A stretch of DNA of 64,000 nucleotides from Allobosea sp. (GTDB lineage: Bacteria; Pseudomonadota; Alphaproteobacteria; Rhizobiales; Kaistiaceae), in contig JAFKFV010000012.1 of NCBI GenBank assembly GCA_017307955.1, positions 1-64,000 on the forward strand, read 5' to 3'. Under the pieces are notes generated by a model that did not search any database, was not told the DNA's origin, and was given only the letters and a program-made list of their open reading frames with translations. The position numbers were made by a program, and so were the translations under genes. Within the stretch, counting starts at the first letter, position 1. Each line of letters starts with the position of its first letter. This document shows positions 8,412 to 16,661 of this stretch, piece by piece.

Positions 8412-9386
8412 ATGCAGACCACATCCAGGACCATCCGCATCGCGCTAGCCGGCTTCACGGCCCTGGCGGCACTCGCGGGAAGCGGCGGCGCCGCGCTGGC
8501 CGAGGGCAAGAACATCCTCTGGGTCCAGCCGATGCGCGACCATCCGGTGCACCGGCTGATGCAGGCCGGCTTCCTCGCCAAGTGCAAGGAACTCGGCAAT
8601 ACCTGCGAGGTCGTGGGCAACCCCTCGGCGACCAACTATGACGTCTCGGCCTCGATCCCGCTCGCGGAAGCCGCCATGGCCCGCACCAAGTTCGACGCCA
8701 TCGCCGTCTACGGCCCAGGCCCGGAGATCTATCCCTTCATCGGCAAGCTCGGCCAGGAGGGTTTCCCGGTCGTGACCTGGCATGTGCTGCCGGCCGAGGG
8801 CAGCGTTCCCGGCCTCAAGGCCGCCACGGGCGAGGACATTCCGAGCGCCGGTAACGCCGCAGCGCTGGCGATGGGCGAGAAGCTCGGCGGCAAGGGCACG
8901 ATCGCGCTGACACAGGGCTCGTCCAACGACACCGAGAACGTGATGTCGGATAGCTTCCGCAAGACGATGGCGGAGAAGTACCCGGACATCAAAATCCTCG
9001 ACACGCAGATGGAAGGCTTCGAGCCGTCCTCCGCCGAGGCCAAGGCGGTCGCGCTGCTGCAGGGCAATCCCGACGTCAACGCCGCCTTCTCGACCACCGG
9101 CAACGGCATCCAGACCTGGTCGGGCGCCGCGCGCAAGGCCGGCCGCGAGGGTCTCGTCATCGTCGGCATGGACTATATCCGCCAGAACCTCGACATCGTG
9201 AAGGCCGGCGGTGCCTGGGGCGTCGTCGCGCAGCCGCTCTACGAGGAAAGCGCCAAGACCGCGGAACTCGCCAACGACCTCGCAGAGGGCAAGACGGTTC
9301 CCTACCTGAACCCGCTGCCGGCGGCGGTTCTGACGGCGGCCGATCTCGAGCCCTATTACAAGATGCTCGACAGCGCCGGGCAGTAG
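8412..9386 (+). CDS. Sugar ABC transporter substrate-binding protein (periplasmic)
   Basis: A 324-residue type I periplasmic binding protein of the ribose/galactose class. It has an N-terminal signal peptide (hydrophobic core, cleavage after ALA near residue 30). The mature N-terminus (ILWVQPMRDHPVHRLMQAGF) and the later VNAAFSTTGNG and VGMDYIRQNLD segments fit the two-lobed fold. The ribosome binding site GGGAGGAAAG is strong, as expected for a protein needed in excess. It delivers substrate to the permease at 7263 and the ATPase at 9533. The ligand is unknown; the island suggests a sugar or sugar lactone/acid. Confidence 0.88.
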   Translation: MQTTSRTIRIALAGFTALAALAGSGGAALAEGKNILWVQPMRDHPVHRLMQAGFLAKCKELGNTCEVVGNPSATNYDVSASIPLAEAAMARTKFDAIAVYGPGPEIYPFIGKLGQEGFPVVTWHVLPAEGSVPGLKAATGEDIPSAGNAAALAMGEKLGGKGTIALTQGSSNDTENVMSDSFRKTMAEKYPDIKILDTQMEGFEPSSAEAKAVALLQGNPDVNAAFSTTGNGIQTWSGAARKAGREGLVIVGMDYIRQNLDIVKAGGAWGVVAQPLYEESAKTAELANDLAEGKTVPYLNPLPAAVLTAADLEPYYKMLDSAGQ

Positions 9387-9401
9387 CTCCGGCCTCCTTT
9401 A

Positions 9402-9510
9402 CCCTCTCCCGTTTGCGGGAGAGGGCAGGGTGAGGGTCTTGCTTCTTCCATCCGGCCGCGAGCAAGGAAGCCCCTCACCCCATCCCTCTCCCGCAAGAGG
9501 GAGAGGGGGA
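9402..9510. repeat. Intergenic palindromic repeat element (REP/BIME-like pair)
   Basis: Two hairpins, CCCTCTCCCG/CGGGAGAGGG (9402-9425) and CCCTCTCCC/GGGAGAGGG (9484-9507), are in addition flanked by complementary GGGTGAGGG (9428-9436) and CCCTCACCC (9472-9480). The whole stretch forms a composite stem. Sequences of this style are dispersed intergenic repeats in many proteobacteria. It fills most of the gap between the binding-protein and ATPase genes and could lower expression of the ATPase relative to the binding protein. Confidence 0.75.
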
Positions 9511-9532
9511 CGACCCGCCGCGAGGACAGCGC

Positions 9533-11110
9533 ATGACAGTTCCAGAACCTGCTCCGCCCGTCATCGAGACGCGGGCCGTCGTCAAGAGCTTCGCCGGCGT
9601 CCAGGCGCTGCGCGGTGTCGATCTCACGGTGCGCGCCGGCGAGATCCACGCCCTGCTCGGCCAGAACGGCGCCGGCAAGTCGACGCTGGTCAAGATCCTG
9701 AACGGCGTCCATCCCGCCGGGTCCTTCAGCGGCGACATCCGCGTCGCCGGGCGGCCGGTGAGCTTCCGCTCGACCTCGGACGCCCGCGCCGAAGGCGTCG
9801 GCTATGTGCCGCAGGAGATCGAGGTCCTCGAGCAGCTGACCGTGGCCGAGAATGTCTTCGCCGGCCAGACGGGGCTCGGCGCCGGCGTTCTCGTCAGCCA
9901 GCGGCGGCTGGAGGAGCGGACCCGCGCCCTCTTCGCAGAGATCGGGCTCGCCATCGATCCGCGCGCGCTCGTCGCGAGCCTCACCGCCGCGCAGCGCCAT
10001 CTCGTCATGATCGCGCGCGCATTGTCGTTCCGCCCGCGCGTCCTGATGCTCGACGAGCCGACCGCCTCGCTCTCGGGCGTTGAGGTCGAGCGGCTGTTCG
10101 CCGTGCTCCGCCGCCTCAAGGCGCAGGGCTCGACCATGATCTTCATCACCCATCGCCTGCCCGAGGTGCTGGCGATCTGCGACCGCGCGACGGTGCTGCG
10201 CGACGGGCGTGTCGCCGCCGAGATCGGCCGCGAGGAGTTCGACGCCGAGCGCTTCATCTTCGCCATGTCGGGCCAGCGCCTGCAGCGGCTCTATCCCCAT
10301 CACGAGCCGCCGCCAGCCGCGCCGCCACTGCTCTCGGTGCGCAATCTCACTATTGCCGGCCGCTTCGGCGTCAATCGCGGCGTCAGCGATGTCGGCTTCG
10401 ATGTCCGCCCGGGCGAAATCCTCGGACTCGCCGGCCTGCTCGGCTCGGGCCGCACCGAGATCCTGCATGCGATCTATGGGCGCATTCCGTTTGCGGGGGA
10501 AATTTCGATCGCCGGACGGCCGGTCACCATCCGCAAGGCGGGCGATGCGCGAGCCGCCGGCATCGCGCTCCTGACCGAGGACCGCAAGCGCGACGGCCTC
10601 CTGTTCAACCTGCCCGTCGGCGCCAACATCACCATCGGCAATCTCGGTCCGCTCGCCTCGCGCGGCATGGTCAGTGACCGCAAGGAGAAGAGCGCCGTCC
10701 TCGCCGCCATGCGCGCGCTCGCCGTCAAGGCGCGCTCGCCGCAGTCTTCGGTCGCGCATCTTTCGGGCGGCAACCAGCAGAAGCTGCTCTTCGCGCGGGT
10801 GCTGATGAGCGGGCCGCGCGTGCTGCTTCTCGACGAGCCGACCAAGGGCGTCGACGCCTCGACGCGGCACGAGATCTACCGCCTCATCGTCGACCTTGCC
10901 GAGAAGGGCGTCGCGCTGGTCGTCGTCGCGTCCGAACTCGAGGAGATCATCGGCATCGCCGACCGCTGCCTCGTCGTGGCGGATGGACGGATCGTCGACG
11001 AATTCAACCGTGGCGAGGGCAGCGAGGATCGCGTGCTGCGTGCGGTCGCCGCGGCGCAGGCGGCGGCCACCATGGCCACCGCGCTTCCGGCTTCTGAAAG
11101 GACCGGCTGA
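9533..11110 (+). CDS. Sugar ABC transporter ATP-binding protein (two fused NBDs)
   Basis: A 525-residue RbsA/MglA-type protein with two nucleotide-binding domains. NBD1 (about 10-245) has an intact Walker A, GQNGAGKST, and Walker B MLDEPTAS. NBD2 (about 265-505) has the usual degenerate Walker A (GLLGSGRTE), an intact signature LSGGNQQK and Walker B LLDEPTKG. In NBD1 the signature is weakened to LTAAQ, also common in this family. It powers the permease at 7263. The start is the ATG at 9533, just after the palindromic repeat. The downstream SDR begins one base after its stop, so it is co-transcribed. Confidence 0.92.
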   Translation: MTVPEPAPPVIETRAVVKSFAGVQALRGVDLTVRAGEIHALLGQNGAGKSTLVKILNGVHPAGSFSGDIRVAGRPVSFRSTSDARAEGVGYVPQEIEVLEQLTVAENVFAGQTGLGAGVLVSQRRLEERTRALFAEIGLAIDPRALVASLTAAQRHLVMIARALSFRPRVLMLDEPTASLSGVEVERLFAVLRRLKAQGSTMIFITHRLPEVLAICDRATVLRDGRVAAEIGREEFDAERFIFAMSGQRLQRLYPHHEPPPAAPPLLSVRNLTIAGRFGVNRGVSDVGFDVRPGEILGLAGLLGSGRTEILHAIYGRIPFAGEISIAGRPVTIRKAGDARAAGIALLTEDRKRDGLLFNLPVGANITIGNLGPLASRGMVSDRKEKSAVLAAMRALAVKARSPQSSVAHLSGGNQQKLLFARVLMSGPRVLLLDEPTKGVDASTRHEIYRLIVDLAEKGVALVVVASELEEIIGIADRCLVVADGRIVDEFNRGEGSEDRVLRAVAAAQAAATMATALPASERTG

Positions 11111-11111
11111 C

Positions 11112-11885
11112 ATGGGCGGACGTTTCGAAGGACGATCGGTCCTCGTCACCGGCGCCGCCACCGGCATCGGCCGCGCCACGGCGCAGCATCTTGCCGCCAA
11201 TGGCGCCTCGGTGTTCGGCATCGGCCTCGATGGCGACGAGGGGCGCGACTTTGCGGCAAGGGCCGGTGCCGAGGGGCTGAGCTTCCGCTTCCAAGAGGCG
11301 GATCTCACCAACGAAGCCGCCGTCCGCTCAGGCGTTGCTGCCGCGATCGAGAACTTTGGCCGGATCGACGCGGTGGTCAACGCCGCTGGCATCTACGAGA
11401 CCGGCAAGCGTCTCGAAGACCTCTCCGATGCCGAATGGGACCGCACCATCGCCGTCAACCTGACCGCGATCTTCCGTGTCTGTCGCGCCGTGCTGCCGCT
11501 TATCCGCGCGGCGGGCGGCGGCTCGGTCGTCAACATCTCCTCAGTGCATGCGCTGGCGACCGTGCCCGGCGTTCCCGCCTATGCGGCGTCGAAGGCGGGC
11601 GTGCTCGGCCTCTCCCGCCAGATGGCGCTCGATTACGCCGTCGACCGCATCCGCGTGAACGCGGTCATCGTCGGTTCGGTGGCGACGCGCATGACGCTGG
11701 ACGGGCTCGAAGCCGCCGGCGGCGCCGAGGCGATCGGCCTCTCCTTCGAGAAGAACCGCGCCCCGCGCATCGCCGATCCCGAGGAGATCGCCCGCGCGAT
11801 CGGCTTCCTCATTTCCGACGACGCCTCCTTCGTGACGGGAAGCGGCTTCGTCGTCGATGGCGGCCTGACGGCGCTGGTGCTCTGA
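11112..11885 (+). CDS. SDR family oxidoreductase
   Basis: A 257-residue classical SDR with TGAATGIG at about residues 12-19, NAAG in place of NNAG, ISS serine, and an intact YAASK pair. The C-terminus FVVDGGLTALVL is typical of sugar-oxidising SDRs such as glucose/galactose 1-dehydrogenase relatives. It is the last gene of the first importer operon (gap of one base after the ATPase stop, with AAAGGA upstream). A likely role is NAD(P)+-dependent oxidation of the imported sugar to its lactone, consistent with the SMP-30 lactonase in the same island. This substrate assignment is inference. Confidence 0.85.
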   Translation: MGGRFEGRSVLVTGAATGIGRATAQHLAANGASVFGIGLDGDEGRDFAARAGAEGLSFRFQEADLTNEAAVRSGVAAAIENFGRIDAVVNAAGIYETGKRLEDLSDAEWDRTIAVNLTAIFRVCRAVLPLIRAAGGGSVVNISSVHALATVPGVPAYAASKAGVLGLSRQMALDYAVDRIRVNAVIVGSVATRMTLDGLEAAGGAEAIGLSFEKNRAPRIADPEEIARAIGFLISDDASFVTGSGFVVDGGLTALVL

Positions 11886-11891
11886 CCGGCC

Positions 11892-12761
11892 TCAGATCAG
11901 GAACGGCCTGAACATCAGCCGTTCCTCGGCGCTCTCACCGGGGGCGAGGACGATCACGCCGAGATCGGTCTCCGTCCGGTTGAGCGCGCAGGAGGCGTTG
12001 GTCTGCGGCTCCAGGCAGAAGACGTCTCGCTTCGGGTCGGCATAGAACATGAGGTTCTCGTAGAGCGGGCCAGCTTCGATGGCGAGGCCGACGCCGCGCG
12101 CGGGGAAGCGCAGCTCGGCGCGCCCGTCCCAGCCGCCATAGTCATTGTTGCGCCATCCCGCCGGCAGAGGGCGATGCTCCCTGAAGTCGAGTTCGGGCGT
12201 GACGGAGATGCGGTCCGAGACGACGCCGTGCGGCCCCTCCAGCCAGAAGCTGCGGGCGCGGAATTTCAGCGTCGTGTCGGGATCGCGCGGGAACCAGGGA
12301 TGGTGGCCGAAGCCGAACGGCATGCGCCGCGGCCCGCGGTTCTCGATGGTGGTCACGAGCGTCAGCGCGCCGTCCGCGAGCGTGAAGCGCTGGACGGCGC
12401 GATAGCTGTAAGGGTCGTCCGTGCCGCCGGCATGCTCCAGCGCGAGCACGGCGGTCGTCGCCGTCGCTTCTTCCACCGTCCAGGCGCTCTTCCAGCCGCT
12501 GCCATGGACGTTGAACGGCTCGTCGCCATTGTTGGGCGCGACGCGATAGGTGCGGCCCTCAAAGGTGAAGGCGTTGCCATCGATGCGGTTGGCATAGGGG
12601 ATCATCGGGAAGCTGGCGACGCCGAGCACATTGCCCGCGGCGGCGTCGGCGGCCGAGAGCGGCCGCATCGCGTCGCGGCCCGCGATCCGCAGGAAGGCGA
12701 TGCTGCCGCCCAGTTCCGGCACCAGACCCAGCGACAGCGGTCCATCGACAAGCTCGATCAT
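11892..12761 (-). CDS. Aldose 1-epimerase (mutarotase) family protein
   Basis: A 289-residue galactose-mutarotase-like protein. The conserved catalytic-region motifs FPMIPYANRI, NVHGSGW and GFGHHPWF are visible, and the C-terminal EPQTNA segment matches the family. It interconverts the alpha and beta anomers of a sugar in the cytoplasm, which would feed an anomer-specific dehydrogenase. The start at 12761 follows a GAGAGG ribosome binding site; longer readings would run into the upstream SDR-like gene. It lies 10 bases after that gene in the same operon and converges with the 11112 SDR (six-base gap). Confidence 0.88.
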   Translation of the reverse strand: MIELVDGPLSLGLVPELGGSIAFLRIAGRDAMRPLSAADAAAGNVLGVASFPMIPYANRIDGNAFTFEGRTYRVAPNNGDEPFNVHGSGWKSAWTVEEATATTAVLALEHAGGTDDPYSYRAVQRFTLADGALTLVTTIENRGPRRMPFGFGHHPWFPRDPDTTLKFRARSFWLEGPHGVVSDRISVTPELDFREHRPLPAGWRNNDYGGWDGRAELRFPARGVGLAIEAGPLYENLMFYADPKRDVFCLEPQTNASCALNRTETDLGVIVLAPGESAEERLMFRPFLI

Positions 12762-12771
12762 TTGGTCCCTC

Positions 12772-13344
12772 TCAGAAATCGCGGCCATAGCCGGCCGTCC
12801 AGCCGCCATCGACGGTCAGCACCTGGCCGGTCGTATAGGTGTTCATCGGATCGGCGAGGAAGAGCAGGCCTGGCACCGCCTCCTCGATCCGGCCCGGCCG
12901 GCCGAGCGGCACATGCGTTCCCATCGCCGCATCGCCCGAGGCGCCTGCCTCGATCCAGCCTGTCGCGAGCGCATTGACGAGGACTGTCGGCGCGGCCCGC
13001 ATCGCGAGACCGCGCATGGCGGCGATGACGGCGGCGAGCGCCGGTCCGGCCGCCGCATGGCGGCGCATGGGCAACACCGCCACAGCCGGAACGATATGGA
13101 TGATGCGCCCGCCGCCGCGCTCGATCATGGCGTCGGCGGTCCAATCAGCGAGCGCGATCAGCTCATCGGGACGGTAGGCGGCATCGAGGTCGAGCGGATG
13201 CGCGATAATGAGGAGATCCGCCTCGCGCTCGACGCCGAAGGCGACCGTGGCGCAGTTCTCCGCCAGCGCCGCCGCTGCTGCGTCCGCCAGCGCATGGCGA
13301 ACCCCGCCGATCGCGACGCGCCGGCCTTCGAGATCGATCCGCAT
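12772..13344 (-). CDS. Short SDR-like protein lacking the catalytic residues
   Basis: A 190-residue protein with the C-terminal SDR signature (VPLGRPGRIEEAV, YTTGQVLTVDGGWTAGYGRDF), but about 60 residues shorter than a classical SDR. The N-terminal nucleotide motif is reduced (IGGVRHALA instead of TGxxxGIG). Where the Ser-Tyr-Lys catalytic set is expected there is VPAVAVLPMRRHAAAGPAL, with no Tyr or Lys. A clean GGGAGGA ribosome binding site and an open frame show it is a real gene rather than debris. It may be a non-enzymatic partner or a decaying dehydrogenase. It is co-transcribed with the epimerase under the 13453 operator. Confidence 0.75.
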   Translation of the reverse strand: MRIDLEGRRVAIGGVRHALADAAAAALAENCATVAFGVEREADLLIIAHPLDLDAAYRPDELIALADWTADAMIERGGGRIIHIVPAVAVLPMRRHAAAGPALAAVIAAMRGLAMRAAPTVLVNALATGWIEAGASGDAAMGTHVPLGRPGRIEEAVPGLLFLADPMNTYTTGQVLTVDGGWTAGYGRDF

Positions 13345-13452
13345 TGCCGTCCTCCCGAGACGATCAAAAGCCGGATGGCGGCCGGCGACAAGAGCGGCGG
13401 CGGCCAAATCGCATTTCCGGGCGAATCGGACTTGGCAAGCCGTCGGCTGGTA

Positions 13453-13476
13453 ACATAACATCATGCTATTATAATT
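13453..13476. promoter_or_regulatory. 24-bp operator-like element, exact inverted copy of 7165-7188
   Basis: On the minus strand this reads the same 24 bases as the element at 7165, with the core TAACATCATGCTATTATA on the plus strand. It lies in the 181-base gap between the divergent SDR-like/epimerase operon (start 13344) and the E1-lipoyl gene (start 13526), so it could control both. An ATTATAAT palindrome inside gives a TATAAT hexamer on each strand. A 24-base identity in non-coding DNA 6 kb apart is very unlikely by chance. Confidence 0.65.
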
Positions 13477-13525
13477 CTTGAGCGCAGACCATCGCTGCGC
13501 CGCAGGGCTCCGAGGGAGGAGAGAG

Positions 13526-15961
13526 ATGAGCGCACCGGCATCGGGACGCCGCGCGCCGGCAACGCGGGCGGGCACTCTGCCGGCCGGTCTGACGGCCGCC
13601 GCATTGATCGACCTCTATGAACGGATGGTGCTGCTGCGGCGCTTCGAAAGCGTCGCGCAGGTCGCCTGCCGCAAGGGCGAGACGCCCGGCTTCCTGCACC
13701 TTTATATCGGCGAGGAGGCGACCGCCGTCGGCGTCTGCGCGCATCTGCGGCCGACCGACTGGATCACCTCGACCCATCGCGGCCATGGCCATGCGCTCGC
13801 CAAGGGCATGGATCCCAACATCCTGATGGCCGAGCTGTTCGGCAAGCGCGACGGCTGCTGCGGCGGACGCGGCGGCACGATGCATCTCTACGACCGCTCG
13901 GTCGGCCTCTTCGGCACCAACGGCATCGTCGCCGCCGGCATCGGCCATGCGGTCGGCGCCGGCATCAGCGCCCGCGTGCACGGCACGGATGGCGTCGGCG
14001 TCGCCTTTTTCGGCGATGGCGCCGTCAACCATGGCGGCTTCCACGAGTCGCTGAACTTTGCCGGCATCCAGAAGGCGCCGGCGGTCTTCATCTGCGAGAA
14101 CAATCTCTACGCCACCGCGACGCCGCTCGCCTCGGCGACGCTGAACACCGAGATCGCCACCAAGGCCGCCGCCTATGGCATTCCGGGCGTTGCCGTCGAC
14201 GGCAATGACGTCGTCGCCGTCTGGCAGGTGATGCAGGAGGCTATCCGTCGCGCCCGCTCCGGCGCCGGCCCGACGCTCATCGAGGCCAAGACCTATCGCA
14301 CCGTCGGCCATCACGAGGGCGACCCGGTGACCGGAACCTACCGGACCCAGGCCGAGGTCGACGCCTGGGCGGCGCGCGATCCCATCGCCACCTTCCGCGC
14401 GCGCCTCACCGGCGACTTCGCCTGCGCCTCCGACGACGAACTCGCAGCGATCGACGCGCGGATCGAAAAGGTCGTGCAGGACGCGCTCGCCTTTGCCCGG
14501 CAGTCGCCGGAGCCGGACGCCGCCACGTCCTCGCTGCATGTGTTCGCCGAGCCGATCAACCCGCCGGACGCGCTCGTCCAGGCGGCGCCGTCGGCGACGG
14601 TGACGCAGAGCTGGCTCGACGCCGTGCGCGACGGCATCGCCGAGGAGATGCGCCGCGACACGCGCATCCTCTATTTCGGCGAGGGCACCGGCGAACGCGG
14701 CGGTACCTTCGCCCATACCAAGAACCTCCATGCCGAATTCGGCGGCGAGCGGATGGTTGATACGCCGATCTCCGAACAGGGTTTCACCGCCGCCGCCATC
14801 GGCGCCTCGGCGACGGGGACGCGCGTCATCGCCGATCTGATGTTCGCCGATTTCATGTTCGAGGCAGCGGGGCAGATCGTGCTGCAGGCCTCGAAGCTGC
14901 GCTACATGTCGAACGGCCAGATGAACGCCCCGCTCGTGGTGCGCGTCGGCGCCGGCACGGTCAGGAGCGCCGGCCCGCATCATTCCGGCGTCTATCACCC
15001 GTCCTGGGCGCATATTCCGGGCCTCATCGTCGCGTTGCCCTCGACACCGGCCGACGCGAAGGGACTGATGAAGACGGCGCTCCGGGCCGGGGATCCGGTG
15101 CTTATGCTGGAATCGAAGGCCCTCTTTGCCTCGAAGGGCGAGGTGCCGGTCGGCGACCACCTGGTGCCGTTCGGCCTCGCCCGCATCGCCCGGAGCGGCC
15201 GCGACATCACCATCGCCGCCGCCGGCCAGATCGTCCATCGCGCGCTGGAGGCGGCGGAACAACTCGCGGCCGAGGGCGTCGAGGTCGAGGTCATCGATCT
15301 TCGCACCATCATGCCGCTCGATGTCGAGACCGTGGCCGCGAGCGTGCGCAAGACGCATCGCCTCCTGGTCGCCGACGAGGGCTGGGGCGCGTTCGGCGTC
15401 GGCGCGGAACTGGCGCAGGCCATGAACGAACTCGCCTATGACGATCTCGACGGACCGGTGGCGCGGCTGCACAGCGACCCGCAGCCGCATCCGCTGGCGC
15501 CCGCTCTCGAGCGGGCGATGCTGGTCGATACGCCGAAGCTCGTCGCCGCCATCCGCTCCGTGATTGCCGGTGAAGCGCCGGTGCCGCGCCATTGGCGCGC
15601 GCTCGGCGGCCGCGCCGCGGCGCCTGCGGCGGCAGCGTCTCCTCCTCCTTCCGCGCTGCCGCCGCAGGCGAAGTCAACCGCCGCCGGGACCACGGCTCCG
15701 CCAGCTGCCGCTGGCGACGGTGAGCCGATCACGATGCCGTTCGGCGATCTCACCGTCAGCGAAGGCAGGCTGGTGCGCTGGCTGAAAGCCGCCGGGGACG
15801 TTGTCTCCGCCGGCGAGATCGTCGCCGAGATCGAGACGGACAAGGCGGTGGTCGAGATCGAGGCGCCGGTCGCGGGCACCCTCGGCCCGCTCGAGCAGGA
15901 GGCCGGCGCCGTCGTCCCGATGGGAGGCCGCATCGGCAGCGTCCGGGCGGGCCGGGCATGA
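13526..15961 (+). CDS. Fused 2-oxoacid/acetoin dehydrogenase E1alpha-E1beta-lipoyl protein
   Basis: An 811-residue single chain. Residues 25-345 are a TPP-dependent E1alpha resembling acetoin dehydrogenase alpha ([22 protein letters not shown] motif GDG with Asp164, closing ENN). Residues about 350-690 are E1beta ([41 protein letters not shown]). A Pro/Ala-rich linker (690-735) leads to a lipoyl domain with the lipoylation motif [12 protein letters not shown] (Lys773). In most bacteria these are three separate proteins. It starts after a GGGAGGAGAG ribosome binding site and overlaps the E2-like gene by ATGA. It should cleave a 2-oxo acid or acyloin-type intermediate and hand an acyl group to lipoate. 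Confidence 0.88.
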   Translation: MSAPASGRRAPATRAGTLPAGLTAAALIDLYERMVLLRRFESVAQVACRKGETPGFLHLYIGEEATAVGVCAHLRPTDWITSTHRGHGHALAKGMDPNILMAELFGKRDGCCGGRGGTMHLYDRSVGLFGTNGIVAAGIGHAVGAGISARVHGTDGVGVAFFGDGAVNHGGFHESLNFAGIQKAPAVFICENNLYATATPLASATLNTEIATKAAAYGIPGVAVDGNDVVAVWQVMQEAIRRARSGAGPTLIEAKTYRTVGHHEGDPVTGTYRTQAEVDAWAARDPIATFRARLTGDFACASDDELAAIDARIEKVVQDALAFARQSPEPDAATSSLHVFAEPINPPDALVQAAPSATVTQSWLDAVRDGIAEEMRRDTRILYFGEGTGERGGTFAHTKNLHAEFGGERMVDTPISEQGFTAAAIGASATGTRVIADLMFADFMFEAAGQIVLQASKLRYMSNGQMNAPLVVRVGAGTVRSAGPHHSGVYHPSWAHIPGLIVALPSTPADAKGLMKTALRAGDPVLMLESKALFASKGEVPVGDHLVPFGLARIARSGRDITIAAAGQIVHRALEAAEQLAAEGVEVEVIDLRTIMPLDVETVAASVRKTHRLLVADEGWGAFGVGAELAQAMNELAYDDLDGPVARLHSDPQPHPLAPALERAMLVDTPKLVAAIRSVIAGEAPVPRHWRALGGRAAAPAAAASPPPSALPPQAKSTAAGTTAPPAAAGDGEPITMPFGDLTVSEGRLVRWLKAAGDVVSAGEIVAEIETDKAVVEIEAPVAGTLGPLEQEAGAVVPMGGRIGSVRAGRA

Positions 15962-16629
15962 GTGCTCCGCAGCGCATCCCTGCGACGCCCTATGCGCGGC
16001 GTCTGGCGCGCGAGCGCGGCCTCGCGCTTGCCGAAATCGGCGGCAGCGGCCCGCATGGCCGCATCACCGCCGCCGACATCCTCGCCTTCGTGCCGAAACA
16101 CGCCGCCCCAATCGCGGTCGAAGCACCGGCGCCAGCGGCTCCGGTCGCGCCGCTCATCGCCGCGCCGCGCGCCGTCGGGGCGTTCCAGGCGAGCGTCGAT
16201 CTTGCGGCGCTGTCGGCGCTGATCGCCGCCTCGGGCGCGGATCTCCCGGCGGATCCCTTCCTCGCCAAGGCGGCGGCGCGCGCGACCGGGCGCCATGGGC
16301 GCGTCCTTCTGCTCCGCGATCCGAGCGGCAAGGCGGGCCTGGTCGACGACGCGGCCGGCCTTTCGCCGGGCGCGATCGTGGCGCGGCATGGGGAGGGAAC
16401 CGAGGCCGATGCCGCGATGATCGTCGAGATCGTCCGCGCGGCGGGCATCCGTCCGGTCGGCGCATCTCTGCCGCCCTCGGCGGCTCTGCGCCTGATCGCC
16501 GTCCTCGACGGGACATGGGCCGTCCTGCTGCTCGTGCATGACGAGGCGGCGGTTCCCACGGCGGAAGCGGCGGCGATGCTCGCCGAGATTCGCGCCTTGG
16601 CCGAGGCGCCGCTCCGGCTGCTGGTCTGA
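15958..16629 (+). CDS. Degenerate E2-like protein with E3-binding domain
   Basis: A 223-residue protein. Residues 5-41 ([20 protein letters not shown], then GRITAADIL) are a clear peripheral-subunit (E3)-binding domain of 2-oxoacid dehydrogenase acyltransferases. A Pro/Ala linker follows, then about 150 residues that only weakly resemble the acyltransferase domain. At the place of the catalytic DHRxxDG motif there is [14 protein letters not shown], so the His and Asp are not in register. No lipoyl domain is present, because it sits on the upstream E1. It probably scaffolds E1 and a genome-encoded E3. Whether it still transfers acyl groups is doubtful. It is translationally coupled to E1 (ATGA). 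Confidence 0.75.
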   Translation: MSAPQRIPATPYARRLARERGLALAEIGGSGPHGRITAADILAFVPKHAAPIAVEAPAPAAPVAPLIAAPRAVGAFQASVDLAALSALIAASGADLPADPFLAKAAARATGRHGRVLLLRDPSGKAGLVDDAAGLSPGAIVARHGEGTEADAAMIVEIVRAAGIRPVGASLPPSAALRLIAVLDGTWAVLLLVHDEAAVPTAEAAAMLAEIRALAEAPLRLLV

Positions 16630-16661
16630 GCGCCGATGCGGCGGCGTCCCGGTCGGCGTCG

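Noticed and set aside
9356..11392. Long antisense open frame (about 678 codons) opposite the sugar ATPase
   Set aside because: It lies fully over conserved ABC ATPase coding sequence, has Arg/Asp/Glu-rich composition typical of GC-rich shadow frames and shows no family motif.
13469..15592. Antisense open frame of about 707 codons opposite the E1 fusion gene
   Set aside because: The plus-strand frame carries clear E1 motifs; the antisense frame is a composition artefact.
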